Below, piece by piece: positions 14,967 through 23,392 of a stretch of DNA of 48,230 nt. Source of the stretch: a virus; IMG/VR virus record IMGVR_UViG_3300022602_000140, positions 1 through 48,230 of that record; one strand, given 5' to 3'. Under the pieces are notes generated by a model. That model ran no database searches, was not told the DNA's origin, and worked only from the letters and a program-made list of their open reading frames with translations. Within the stretch, counting starts at the first letter, position 1. Every line of letters starts with the position of its first letter. A program made the position numbers and the translations under genes.

Positions 14967-15562
14967 TACATTATTATCGATTGTCCAACAACATTTTCAT
15001 AGCACTTTATTTTTATACTTACATTTTTACTACCCAAAACAGGACTTACATTAATCGTTTCCACAATTAACTGCGATATTTGCACCCCATTTAGCAGTGT
15101 GTTTGTAACCGTTAAAACAGAATTTGGCAGCCATATATTAGCCCACACATTATTTATTTGTTGCTGCGGGAACGATTGCGGCCCTGATAAAAACTGTAAA
15201 GTTAAAACCCCGTTTTCACGAATAACAATTATAAATTCTATTTCAGTCGGCTTTCTTAAAATATGCTCAAATACCGATACCCCATCTAAAATATCGCTTT
15301 GTGACAATACTTTTTTACCGTTAAACAATATCAAAGTATCGGGAGGTAAACCTATGCCACCAATAGTTATTGCTGATGGATTGTTTGTTGGGTCTGTCGC
15401 AACAGGCACATATTGAACTTTATCTGCGGGTAATGTTTTACCTGCATAATTAACATTTGGGTCAATAGGAACGGGCAAAATCGGTACTTTATCCTGTGGC
15501 AATAATTTACCATCATAAGGCACTTCAATATTAGGTAATGGTATGTTGTTAATTAATATCAT
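14966..15562 (-). CDS. Tail protein between tape measure and hub, with two N-terminal repeats
   Basis: 198 residues. The first 60 residues contain two imperfect copies of a 24-residue unit: PYDGKLLPQDKVPILPVPID, and YAGKTLPADKVQYVPVATDP. The C-terminal two thirds is beta-rich (EFIIVIRENGVLTLQFLSGP). The gene abuts the tape measure stop and overlaps the hub start by one base. In Bacteroidota phages this position holds a conserved tail protein of unknown function; it may be the adaptor that contacts both tape measure and hub. Confidence 0.6.
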   Translation of the reverse strand: MILINNIPLPNIEVPYDGKLLPQDKVPILPVPIDPNVNYAGKTLPADKVQYVPVATDPTNNPSAITIGGIGLPPDTLILFNGKKVLSQSDILDGVSVFEHILRKPTEIEFIIVIRENGVLTLQFLSGPQSFPQQQINNVWANIWLPNSVLTVTNTLLNGVQISQLIVETINVSPVLGSKNVSIKIKCYENVVGQSIIM

Positions 15563-17349
15563 TACATTGTTTGCGACATCCCGTATGCCAAATTATTAAC
15601 CATTCTTATTATTTGCTCAACCGACTGGTCGGCTTTATCTTTACTTTCGTTTACACCGATATTTTTTTGCACCGTATCGATATGTATGTGTATTTGTTTA
15701 GCCTCGCCCAATCCACCCTTTGCCCCTGATAATTGCGATGTATTATATGCGCCTTTTTGAACGCCATCTGCTCCATCGTAGGTTATCGGCTTAATTTTAT
15801 CGGATGCTAATTTCTTTTGAAAGTCTTTAACAGTAGAAAAATCACTACCCAATCCAGATAATTTTTTATTCATTTCCTCGGATGCTTGACGGGTTTTATA
15901 AAGTTCAACGGTTTCTTTTGATGAACCACCTCTTGATAGGTTTCCAAAGACATCAAATATATTCCCGTCTGTGGCTTTCTTTGTTGCGCCACTTGCTAAA
16001 TGGGTAGTCTGTTGATTAACCAACGGTATCTTTTCCCTTGCGCTTTTTAGATATTGTTGCACATCGGTAGCTAATTCCTTTTTGGCGCTTTCGGGCAACT
16101 GATTATAAATACCCATGCGCTCCTTTATGCTTTCGGCTTTTTCTGATAAACCTTTAAATGTATCATTGCTTTCAGAGAGTTTGAATTTCTTATCAATGGT
16201 TTCATCTAACTCGCTATTCATGCTTATTAAATGCTCCACTAAAAGCCCAATGCCAACAACTAAAGCACCTATACCCGTACTTGCAATAGCTGTGCTAAAA
16301 CCCTCCATTGCAATAGTACTGCCATCTGTCATTACAGTTAATGAACCCATACTTGCGGTTAATACGCCATTTTCAACGGCAAAAAGTCCCGTTAAAGCGG
16401 CGTTTGCTGCCATGACAGCTTTATATCCTAACCATATAGGCAATAGCTTTAAAGTAACCGATACGAGGTCTTTAATATGCTCAATAAAAAATTGTACAAC
16501 ACCTGAATTAAAAGCGTCTTTTATAACGTTTACTATCTTTGTAAACGATGGTATCAAACTAACTTCAACTCTCGATATAATTTCACCAATCTTAAATTGC
16601 AACTCTTCCCATTGTTTAGAGGCAACCTGAATTTTACCTGCATCTGTCAAAGCAAATGCTTGCGCCTGTCCGCCAAATTCTTTACGCAATTCTGCTAAAA
16701 TAACTTCTTGCGCACCTAATAAATTACCCTGCTCCTGATAGTTTTTAATTTGTTGCTTTTGTTCATTGGTAAACATTACACCCTGCCTTTGCAATCTTGA
16801 CATTCCCTTTTCGGGGTCGTTTACTGCTTTGCCTATTTGCAAAGCAGCATCTGTCATACTTTCTTTGTAGAATGTAGCAAAATCGGCTACCGATTTAGTG
16901 GTTTCCTCGAATTTGGGGCCACGAATTGCTGTAAAGGATAACAGCATCCCCTGTGCATCTAATATCTCGTCGCGCTTATTGGTGATACTCCGTGAAAGTT
17001 CTTTTGCCTGTTCTTGTATATCTTCACTCGAGAATCCGGCACTAAACTTTGTAGATTTTAAAACAGTGTCAACACGTACAACTGCCTTTTCTAACCCCTC
17101 AAATGCTTCCTTACTATTTTTAATGAATTCCCATCCCTCAAACAAAGCAGTAATACCCAGCCCCGACAAAAACAGCCCTTTTAAGTTTTTGAAAACGCCT
17201 TCCATTTTCTCGCCCATAAGCGTAAAACTTTCGGCAGCCTCTGCACTTTCGGCTTTAGCAGTCGCACCAAAGCCAGCAAGTGAGGCTTCGATTTCTTTCA
17301 TCTTACCACTTACAAGGTCATCTACGTCAAGAACAAAGCCATACTTCAT
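15562..17349 (-). CDS. Tail tape measure protein
   Basis: 595 residues. The helical N-terminus has DLVSGKMKEIEASLAGFGAT, followed by hydrophobic segments (SGLGITALFEGWEFI; later a pair about residues 340-372 including IASTGIGALVVGIGLLVEHL). The region DAQGMLLSFTAIRGPKFEET is typical of tape measures. It is the longest tail gene other than the fibre, and it follows the overlapping chaperone genes as expected. At about 600 residues and 0.15 nm per residue, the family rule predicts a tail near 90 nm. Confidence 0.85.
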   Translation of the reverse strand: MKYGFVLDVDDLVSGKMKEIEASLAGFGATAKAESAEAAESFTLMGEKMEGVFKNLKGLFLSGLGITALFEGWEFIKNSKEAFEGLEKAVVRVDTVLKSTKFSAGFSSEDIQEQAKELSRSITNKRDEILDAQGMLLSFTAIRGPKFEETTKSVADFATFYKESMTDAALQIGKAVNDPEKGMSRLQRQGVMFTNEQKQQIKNYQEQGNLLGAQEVILAELRKEFGGQAQAFALTDAGKIQVASKQWEELQFKIGEIISRVEVSLIPSFTKIVNVIKDAFNSGVVQFFIEHIKDLVSVTLKLLPIWLGYKAVMAANAALTGLFAVENGVLTASMGSLTVMTDGSTIAMEGFSTAIASTGIGALVVGIGLLVEHLISMNSELDETIDKKFKLSESNDTFKGLSEKAESIKERMGIYNQLPESAKKELATDVQQYLKSAREKIPLVNQQTTHLASGATKKATDGNIFDVFGNLSRGGSSKETVELYKTRQASEEMNKKLSGLGSDFSTVKDFQKKLASDKIKPITYDGADGVQKGAYNTSQLSGAKGGLGEAKQIHIHIDTVQKNIGVNESKDKADQSVEQIIRMVNNLAYGMSQTM

Positions 17350-17609
17350 TATTCTGTTTTGTTATAAGGTGCGTGTAATATGAGCAAGTATCTACGGAAA
17401 ATTATTTTATAATCGGTAAATTCCTGAAAACTCATATTATCAATTTCGTCTTTCTCTAAATGCAAAAAAGCCCTAAATAATGCTTTTTGGTAAAAGGCAG
17501 GATTTCGGGCTATTAATTCTTGTTCTGCCAAATCGGGCAGTTCGTTAACTTTGTTTAATCCGTCATTAATTTGGCAAAAAAAGGGGTTAATTTCTCCTTC
17601 AATAACCAC
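17349..17609 (-). CDS. Tail assembly chaperone, downstream (T-like) part
   Basis: 86 residues if started at a GTG (17609-17607), but more probably made as a -1 frameshift extension of the gene at 17555-17935. The frame is open through the overlap and the T7 slip site. Content is helical and acidic (DLAEQELIARNPAFYQKALF; FLHLEKDEIDNMSFQEFTDY). It ends on the base where the tape measure starts. Tail phages commonly make such a G-T fusion to coat the tape measure during tube assembly. No good start site exists apart from the weak GTG. Confidence 0.7.
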   Translation of the reverse strand: MVIEGEINPFFCQINDGLNKVNELPDLAEQELIARNPAFYQKALFRAFLHLEKDEIDNMSFQEFTDYKIIFRRYLLILHAPYNKTE

Positions 17610-17935
17610 AAAGCAAAGTTTATTAAACAGATGCTATTGCTTAAAAATATAACTTTATCCTGCTCGGTAAATTCTACTGTAGGCATTAAAAGGATATTAA
17701 TACAATCCTCGGTTATTTCTTTCAGCTTTACAGGGTCGCCCATCAATTCATTATTAACAGCACCTTGAACAAAAAACGGGGCTAACTTAAAATGTATGCC
17801 ATGCTGCTCTTTATCACTTTCGTTTAATTCCTTAAACGTAGCTGTTTTTTTAACTTTAAGCGTCTCGTGCTTTTCAGTTATTGTATTAAAAACGACCGTT
17901 GGTAATGTTATTTCGTGTGTGAATATACCTTCCAT
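17555..17935 (-). CDS. Tail assembly chaperone, upstream (G-like) part
   Basis: 126 residues. A beta-rich start (GIFTHEITLPTVVFNTITEK) is followed by helices (DPVKLKEITEDCINILLMP; QDKVIFLSNSICLINFALWL). It lies between the tube and tape measure genes, as G-type chaperones do. It overlaps the downstream frame by 55 bases and carries the T7 slip site near its end. Both products should act in the cytoplasm and be absent from the virion. Confidence 0.75.
   Translation of the reverse strand: MEGIFTHEITLPTVVFNTITEKHETLKVKKTATFKELNESDKEQHGIHFKLAPFFVQGAVNNELMGDPVKLKEITEDCINILLMPTVEFTEQDKVIFLSNSICLINFALWLLKEKLTPFFAKLMTD
17576..17582 (-). promoter_or_regulatory. Candidate -1 ribosomal frameshift site (T TTT TTT)
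   Basis: In the zero frame of the 126-residue chaperone, the codons read CCT TTT TTT GCC. The seven T (plus-strand A7) form a T TTT TTT slippery heptamer, in phase for a -1 slip. After the slip, the next codons (TGC CAA ATT) continue in the frame of the downstream chaperone. A fusion of about 195 residues (120 + 75) results. The site is 21 bases before the zero-frame stop. The pattern is that of lambda G/GT-type recoding. Confidence 0.75.
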
Positions 17936-17936
17936 A

Positions 17937-18362
17937 TTATCCTAAGCCGATAGCGTTAAAGTCAAGTGATGTCAATGTTTCTTTATCTTTTGCCTTTACA
18001 GAACTACCGTCATTGTTGATGTTCACCGATTTGTAAACTTTTGAATACCCACCTGTTAAAGCGGCAATGGCTAATGTAGCTCCCCTAACACGTATACCCG
18101 AATTGAATCCCGCCAATGCTAAAACAGCGTTCCATTCACCCACTTGTAGTGTTAATTTACCAGCGTATTTATTGGCGTTTGATTTATTACCGATTGGGTC
18201 TTCATTTCCGATAGCATAAATATCTTCTCCCTCGCTGGTATCCGTAAAGTCAAGTGATGCAACCGTTAACAATGGAAACGACATAGGAACGGTCGCTGTA
18301 GGAACTATAAGCATAATGCTATACAGTTGCGATGATATAATTAACTGGTTTAAATTTGGCAT
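17937..18362 (-). CDS. Tail tube protein
   Basis: 141 residues. Size, beta-rich content and position between sheath and chaperones are those of the inner tube subunit of contractile tails. Recognisable strands include KYAGKLTLQVGEWNAVLALA and NSGIRVRGATLAIAALTGGY. A Gly-rich segment SKVYKSVNINNDGSSVKAKD would be the hexamer-contact loop. No unique signature was spotted, so the call rests on gene order and size. Confidence 0.7.
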   Translation of the reverse strand: MPNLNQLIISSQLYSIMLIVPTATVPMSFPLLTVASLDFTDTSEGEDIYAIGNEDPIGNKSNANKYAGKLTLQVGEWNAVLALAGFNSGIRVRGATLAIAALTGGYSKVYKSVNINNDGSSVKAKDKETLTSLDFNAIGLG

Positions 18363-18365
18363 GAC

Positions 18366-19745
18366 TTATAATGTTGCTGAAAATTGAATTATACCTACTA
18401 CGTTGCCTAATATTGTTGTCCTTACTATTGTTAAAGTAAAGTTCAATTGTGCTGTATTGTTGAAGTTTACACCCGTTACCAAAATAGATGCGCCGCTTAT
18501 ATCGCCGTTGTTAACCAAAGGCACAATATATTCTTCGCTGAATTGGCTTTGTTTTGCACTTGTATAAACAGATGCTAAGTTTCCTGTGGCAACATCTACC
18601 GGCAAATTTTTACCTTTTTCAAGTGTGAAAAACGCCAAAGCGTCTGCGCTTAATGCGTTAGCTACCCTGTTATATTCCTGACTTGATAAGTATAAATTCG
18701 TTAACGTACACGTTGCGCCATCGTTCCAAAAATAGCCCGATTGTCCAAACTGTGTCGTTAAAAACATATATTGTTTGTTACCCAACTGTGTAATATCTGA
18801 CGGGGCTAATGTGCCTACTGGTGTGCCGCCTGTTACAACATAACCACCTGCCGAAGTTGTAAACGATGTTTGACCCGATAAACAGGTAAACGATTGTCCA
18901 GGTTGGTAGGTAACGCCATTATATAAAACAGGTGCGGTTATAACGGTATAAACCAAACCTACCTGCATAACGCCACCTATACCTGATATAACATTTTCTC
19001 CTACGGTAATTCCATTTGTTAAATAAGCTGTAGGGGTTGTTACTGCCCCATCGGATACTTCACCAAAACCATGACCTACCGATATACGGGCAAACCTGCC
19101 TAATGCTAAACCAACGCCGCTGACACCGTTAGGCTGTGTACCTGTAATACACAAAGACACGCTTTGAGCGGCCTTGTTTGTCATGGTTTGGATAGAAGTA
19201 GGGGTTGCGGTAGAACTCATGTTATAACCGTCTAAAATAGCGCTCCATTGATAGCCCTGATTAAACATAGCTAATTGAGTAGCCTGTATAACTGGTATCG
19301 CTGCCAAAACATCTGCCGGAAAATCGCCTGCGCTTTGCGTGGTTTGCGGTACTTGATAACAAAAACCAATCATCTTAGCCCTGTTGTCTGGATTGGCTTG
19401 CGCTGTATACCTTACACAATTCTGGAATGTTGAACCGGCTACATAAGTAGCGTAATTGTTTGCAACGGCTGTAAATACTACCCAAAGCAATGCGCCATCG
19501 TTTAATCCGCCATCGTAAAACTCGTTTATCTGTTGGAACATGGCTACACTATTCGCTTCGTCAAAAGCTGCGCTCAAACCCAATGCAACACCGTCCGCAA
19601 ATTTAGAAAGTAAATAAGGGGTATCGAGTGCTAATGTATTCCCGATAGCGTACCCCTTAATGAACATCATCATAACACCGTCTGAACTCGCTGGTGTACC
19701 CGATGGGGTGTTATTGACCGTGATATTAATGTTATGTGATGCCAT
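18366..19745 (-). CDS. Tail sheath protein (DUF2586-like)
   Basis: 459 residues. The N-terminal part ITVNNTPSGTPASSDGVMMM, the central GLALGRFARISVGHGFGEVS (about residues 214-233) and the block LGNKQYMFLTTQFGQSGYFW (about 322-341) resemble the Mu-type/DUF2586 sheath proteins of Bacteroidota phages. The ending shows alternating beta strands (LNFTLTIVRTTILGNVVGII) typical of the inter-subunit C-terminal arm. It precedes the tube gene by 3 bases. It identifies the virus as a myovirus. Confidence 0.75.
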   Translation of the reverse strand: MASHNINITVNNTPSGTPASSDGVMMMFIKGYAIGNTLALDTPYLLSKFADGVALGLSAAFDEANSVAMFQQINEFYDGGLNDGALLWVVFTAVANNYATYVAGSTFQNCVRYTAQANPDNRAKMIGFCYQVPQTTQSAGDFPADVLAAIPVIQATQLAMFNQGYQWSAILDGYNMSSTATPTSIQTMTNKAAQSVSLCITGTQPNGVSGVGLALGRFARISVGHGFGEVSDGAVTTPTAYLTNGITVGENVISGIGGVMQVGLVYTVITAPVLYNGVTYQPGQSFTCLSGQTSFTTSAGGYVVTGGTPVGTLAPSDITQLGNKQYMFLTTQFGQSGYFWNDGATCTLTNLYLSSQEYNRVANALSADALAFFTLEKGKNLPVDVATGNLASVYTSAKQSQFSEEYIVPLVNNGDISGASILVTGVNFNNTAQLNFTLTIVRTTILGNVVGIIQFSATL

Positions 19746-19747
19746 CG

Positions 19748-19945
19748 TTATTTTTTCTTCTTTTTATTGTACTTTGTGTAATCAACATCGGCCTCTGGCT
19801 CGGTATAATCTGTTGTGATAATTTCAGATTCTATATTTGTTGTAAAATCTCTTTTACTTAACAGTTCCTGATTTTTAGCATTTTGGATTAACCTGTTAAC
19901 CTCACTTTGCGGTCTCGGCCTTTGGTTTTCTTGCGTATTTCTCAT
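19748..19945 (-). CDS. Small charged head/tail gene product
   Basis: 65 residues. Rich in Arg, Asn and Glu at the start (NTQENQRPRPQSEVNRLIQN), with an acidic middle and a Lys-only end (YTKYNKKKKK). It overlaps the 141-residue gene by 44 bases in another frame and lies 2 bases before the sheath gene. The basic tail could contact DNA or the capsid lining. Not recognised. Confidence 0.5.
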   Translation of the reverse strand: MRNTQENQRPRPQSEVNRLIQNAKNQELLSKRDFTTNIESEIITTDYTEPEADVDYTKYNKKKKK

Positions 19946-20327
19946 AACTAACTTCCCCTACAGGCTCAACAACATCGCTACGATAATCTTCATTGCTTAC
20001 TGCAATGTTTTTCACTTTTGAGTTCTGAACCTTAACACTACGATTTTGCTGCTCTTCTTGCACTTTGGCCTCGGTTAACATCCTATCCAATTCAGCCTTG
20101 TTTTTAGGCATATTTGAACGGTTTATCTTAACCCGGTAGCCTTTTTCCTCTGAACCCCTGTTAAAACTTTTAGCGTGTATTTCGCTATGGTCTTGTTCGG
20201 TTGGGTTTTTAGGGTCATACTTAAATACAGGGAACATATCCCCATCGCCGTGTACCCATATTTCGCCAAAGGCTTTTACGCAGTCGCTTATTTGCTGCAA
20301 GTTGTTTTCGTGTGTTCTAAATAGCAT
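19902..20327 (-). CDS. Conserved-looking protein between capsid and sheath genes
   Basis: 141 residues. A compact N-terminal region (DCVKAFGEIWVHGDGDMFPV, FKYDPKNP) has a mixed strand/helix look. The C-terminal third is charged and disordered-looking (KVQNSKVKNIAVSNEDYRSD). Directly downstream of the capsid fusion gene with a 19-base gap. It could be a head-tail joining or capsid decoration protein. Not recognised. Confidence 0.55.
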   Translation of the reverse strand: MLFRTHENNLQQISDCVKAFGEIWVHGDGDMFPVFKYDPKNPTEQDHSEIHAKSFNRGSEEKGYRVKINRSNMPKNKAELDRMLTEAKVQEEQQNRSVKVQNSKVKNIAVSNEDYRSDVVEPVGEVSYEKYARKPKAETAK

Positions 20328-20346
20328 ATCGTTTTGTTGTTAATTG

Positions 20347-22896
20347 TTACGAAATTATTTCTGGGCCATAAGCCAATAGAGTCAAACCGTTACCGTTTGC
20401 ACGTAAAGGTGTAATACCCATACGAACGTCTGCTGACATTTTGTAACCGTAAGAACCTGGAGCCTGCACCATAAACACGTCCAAGTTACCGATACCGATA
20501 CCCACTTGTGATGGTATAAAGCCTAAGTTTGCACTTGTAGCTGTCGATGGTATGATACCAAACGGTGATTTAACTTGTGCTGTGGTTGGGTCAAATGCTA
20601 CAACCCTGCTACGTTGGTTAAACCTTGTGTGTTTAAAGCCTAATTGGTCTCTGCCGTTATCTTCAGTCCAACGGGTCAACAATGATTGACTTTGTGCAGT
20701 TTGCGATATTAACGCATCTGTAGTTGAGTCAATAACCATCACCGCTTTCTCGTTTTCGAGTTCGTAGTTTTGTTTATTGTAAACCAACTCAGTAGTGATA
20801 ATGTCATTCAACGTAGGGTTGTTAAATGAACCTTGAGCCAAAGCATTGTAATAAAATGCGTATGGGTTGTCAGCGTTACCGTTTAAAGTAAATTGCTGCG
20901 GTGCAGTGCTACCACCATTAGGGTTCGGAGATATACCAGATGTATACACAATAGAACCGTGTGGTACGGCTGAACCTAAAGTGTATAACAAAAAGTCATC
21001 AATGTAAGTACCCATTACGGCAAATGCTTGCGCCCAACCTGTAGACATTTGGTCATATCTTAATTGTGCCATTGTAAGCGGTTGCCATAACATCGGGTTC
21101 ATCCAGAACGGTGTTAAGTTTAACGCAACGGCGGTATCGTTGTAAGTATAATCAGTTGGGTTAACAGGTGCAGTACCCATATATATTGGTGGGTTAGCTG
21201 CAATGTTTGCCCATATCAGGCCAGTATTGTTTTCAGTAGTTTCTGCGCCGAAAATTGGAATTTCATCTTTCCACGAGGTTGTCGGGAATAATTTGAAAAT
21301 AGCCAAATCCAAAAAGTCCATCGCTAATAAATCCGGCGATGCCAAAAAGTTATCAGTTGCGGTCAGCGTGGTGGCTTCCTGCATCCTGTTATCTTTGGTT
21401 AACCAGTTTACACGGTTGCCTGCTAAACGGCTGATGATTTCATCAACTGCATAACCGGGGTTGCTGCGTGAACTTTGACGGTAGTTTTGCAAATTACCTT
21501 CCGCATTCAATATGATGCGGGTCTTGTCGAAAACGCCTTTGTATTTAGGGTCGTTACGCTGTGCGTTCATGTAAGCGGCGTACTCGGCTGGCTCTGTGCC
21601 TTCAACCTTATTTTGTACACGGTTAATTAAGCGTTTACCGCCCTCGTCGGCTTTTAACTGCGACATTGTTTTTGGCAATCTGTCAATCATGGCTATGGAT
21701 GTTTGGAAGTGTGGTTTTGCCGCTAACTTAACTTTGTCGGCTTTTAATTGGTCAACTGTTTTAACTTTAATGCGGTTAGCTGATAAACCGTCTTTTTCCT
21801 TTTTGCCTTTCATGTCATCGGCATCTTCATCATCCGCCTCCATTTCAGAACACATTTCAACGGCTTCTTCGGCTTTTTTCTTTTTAGCCTCAAACTCGTC
21901 TTTATCTTCTTCAGTAGCGTCAGGTTTTTCAGCTTTTTCTTTGGCTTCGAGAGCGTCTGCCATTAAAGTAGATGCCCTTAATTTAGCTGCGGAAAGTTTT
22001 TCTTCTTTCTCTTTTTTCTTAGCTTCTTCTTCGGCTTTTTCTTTATCCTCGTCTTTTGCTTTCATTGTACCAACCTTTTCCATAAGTTTTTCAAACAAAC
22101 GGTCTTCGGCAGTTTTGCTACCTTCAACATCGTAAAGGTCTTTAAGGGTTGGTGCTGCCAAAATATTTTGCTTTGGCGGTGCAATGGTATCGTTACCAAA
22201 TAAATAATCAAACAAAGCAGAAAGTCCAGCTTTCTTTTTTGCTGTTTCGGCCTCTACTGCGCCCTTAATTGGTTCAGGTAAATCTGCCGCTGTTCTACCA
22301 CTTGCAAGAGTTGTAGGGGTTTTTTCAGTAGCTTTATCTACTACTTCATCATTTTCTTTTGGTTCGGTTGCCATGATATTACTACTTAGTGTTGTTATTT
22401 GATTATAAATTTCATTTAGATTAACTTCTTCAAAACAATGGGCTGCTAATGCTGTTTCTTTGCCCACCGCATCCATATTTGATGGGATGCTCACCATGCT
22501 AACTTCGTAAAGGTCAAAAGATGTGCAAATGCCTAATCCATCTTTGTCTAAAAACGGCTCATCAACCATGTCGCCGCTTGCGTTCCTTACTTTTTTACCT
22601 GTAGTTTTCAGTTCTTTAAACCCGCCTATTGAGCAGGCTGTTAAAAAACCTTTATCCCACATTTCGCCGTATTCCTGACTTTCTTTCGTTATCTTATGAA
22701 ATACGGGTACTCCAGTCCACTGTCCATTGTCGTATTGTATATCGCTCATTTTGCCTAATGGCGGGGCGTTCCAATCATGCTGACAAAGGATAACAGGATT
22801 TTTTAAATACCTGTCGAACTTTATTACTTCGTTAGGTATTTTAAACCCCTGGTCATTTGGGGTTGCAGTGCTAAATATGATGCGCTTTCCTAACAT
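20347..22896 (-). CDS. Fused prohead protease, scaffold and major capsid protein
   Basis: 849 residues in one frame. Residues 1-170 are an HK97-type prohead (U35-like) protease: CQHDWNAPPLG (His about 39), FLTACSIGGFKELK (Ser about 89) and YEVSMVSIPSNMDA (about 130). Residues about 175-390 are charged and helical, with a Lys/Glu-rich coil (DKEKAEEEAKKKEKEEKLSA) and an Asp/Glu cluster (MEADDEDADDMKGKKEKDG), as in scaffold (delta) domains. From about residue 400 the rest is capsid-like, with ATDNFLASPDLLAMDFLDLA, PTTSWKDEIPIFGAE and a C-terminal beta-rich end. Two AUG-led internal starts exist (ATG near residue 174, MATEPKENDE), so a separate scaffold-capsid product is possible. Normally these are two or three genes. 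Confidence 0.8.
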   Translation of the reverse strand: MLGKRIIFSTATPNDQGFKIPNEVIKFDRYLKNPVILCQHDWNAPPLGKMSDIQYDNGQWTGVPVFHKITKESQEYGEMWDKGFLTACSIGGFKELKTTGKKVRNASGDMVDEPFLDKDGLGICTSFDLYEVSMVSIPSNMDAVGKETALAAHCFEEVNLNEIYNQITTLSSNIMATEPKENDEVVDKATEKTPTTLASGRTAADLPEPIKGAVEAETAKKKAGLSALFDYLFGNDTIAPPKQNILAAPTLKDLYDVEGSKTAEDRLFEKLMEKVGTMKAKDEDKEKAEEEAKKKEKEEKLSAAKLRASTLMADALEAKEKAEKPDATEEDKDEFEAKKKKAEEAVEMCSEMEADDEDADDMKGKKEKDGLSANRIKVKTVDQLKADKVKLAAKPHFQTSIAMIDRLPKTMSQLKADEGGKRLINRVQNKVEGTEPAEYAAYMNAQRNDPKYKGVFDKTRIILNAEGNLQNYRQSSRSNPGYAVDEIISRLAGNRVNWLTKDNRMQEATTLTATDNFLASPDLLAMDFLDLAIFKLFPTTSWKDEIPIFGAETTENNTGLIWANIAANPPIYMGTAPVNPTDYTYNDTAVALNLTPFWMNPMLWQPLTMAQLRYDQMSTGWAQAFAVMGTYIDDFLLYTLGSAVPHGSIVYTSGISPNPNGGSTAPQQFTLNGNADNPYAFYYNALAQGSFNNPTLNDIITTELVYNKQNYELENEKAVMVIDSTTDALISQTAQSQSLLTRWTEDNGRDQLGFKHTRFNQRSRVVAFDPTTAQVKSPFGIIPSTATSANLGFIPSQVGIGIGNLDVFMVQAPGSYGYKMSADVRMGITPLRANGNGLTLLAYGPEIIS

Positions 22897-22988
22897 TTGA
22901 TACCAAAATTAAATTTTAATCTTTGTACTTGCTATTATAAAAAAATGCGTAATATTGTATTATTATTGAAATTTGTAATTAATTCAGC

Positions 22989-23207
22989 ATGGATGAACAC
23001 GATGTGTTAGCCGATTTAAGGTCGTACGTAAAACCATATACGTACATAAAAATGTCTCAAAGCCATTTTAGTAACACAATTACAAGGCACGAGGCTGGTC
23101 TTTTAAAACCAAAAACATTTGCAAAGTTTTTAGAACGCTTTGGCTACTTTAAGGAAAATGGGGTTTTTGTTAAGAGGATTGAGGTTTGTAAAGTTAAAAA
23201 ACATTGA
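22989..23207 (+). CDS. Small basic protein on the plus-strand island
   Basis: 72 residues, basic, helical (MSQSHFSNTITRHEAGLLKP; KTFAKFLERFGYFKENGVFV). It runs opposite to the surrounding head genes, starting 92 bases from the capsid fusion start. No strong promoter was found in the A/T-rich gap. Size and charge would suit a small nucleic-acid-binding regulator, but no HTH pattern is convincing. Its stop overlaps the next start. Confidence 0.55.
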   Translation: MDEHDVLADLRSYVKPYTYIKMSQSHFSNTITRHEAGLLKPKTFAKFLERFGYFKENGVFVKRIEVCKVKKH

Positions 23208-23392
23208 TAATCCAACTCAACCCACAAATAGAAGTAACAACACCTTTAGGTAAAGGGTGGGCGTTTTTTATCATCGATTACGACCTAAATACAAATACAA
23301 TTTGGATAGTAAGATTAGATGATGGTATTGTAAAACACTTTGACAGTAACGATATTAAGATAACACCTAATTTTATGTTAGGGCAACGATAG
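23204..23392 (+). CDS. Small SH3-like beta protein typical of Bacteroidota phages
   Basis: 62 residues starting at a TTG (23204-23206) that overlaps the previous TGA. The pattern IQLNPQIEVTTPLGKGWAFF, then IDYDLNTNTIWIVRLDDG, resembles short all-beta proteins often found in Bacteroidota phages (PxIxVxTPxGxGxA...W.V.LDD.G). Function unknown. Its last codons form the 5' strand of the outer stem of the tRNA-like RNA at 23387-23469. Confidence 0.65.
   Translation: MIIQLNPQIEVTTPLGKGWAFFIIDYDLNTNTIWIVRLDDGIVKHFDSNDIKITPNFMLGQR

Noticed and set aside
21596-22135. 179-residue plus-strand Ser/Ala/Phe-rich frame in the capsid gene
   Set aside because: Reverse complement of the Lys/Glu-rich scaffold coil; no conserved features.
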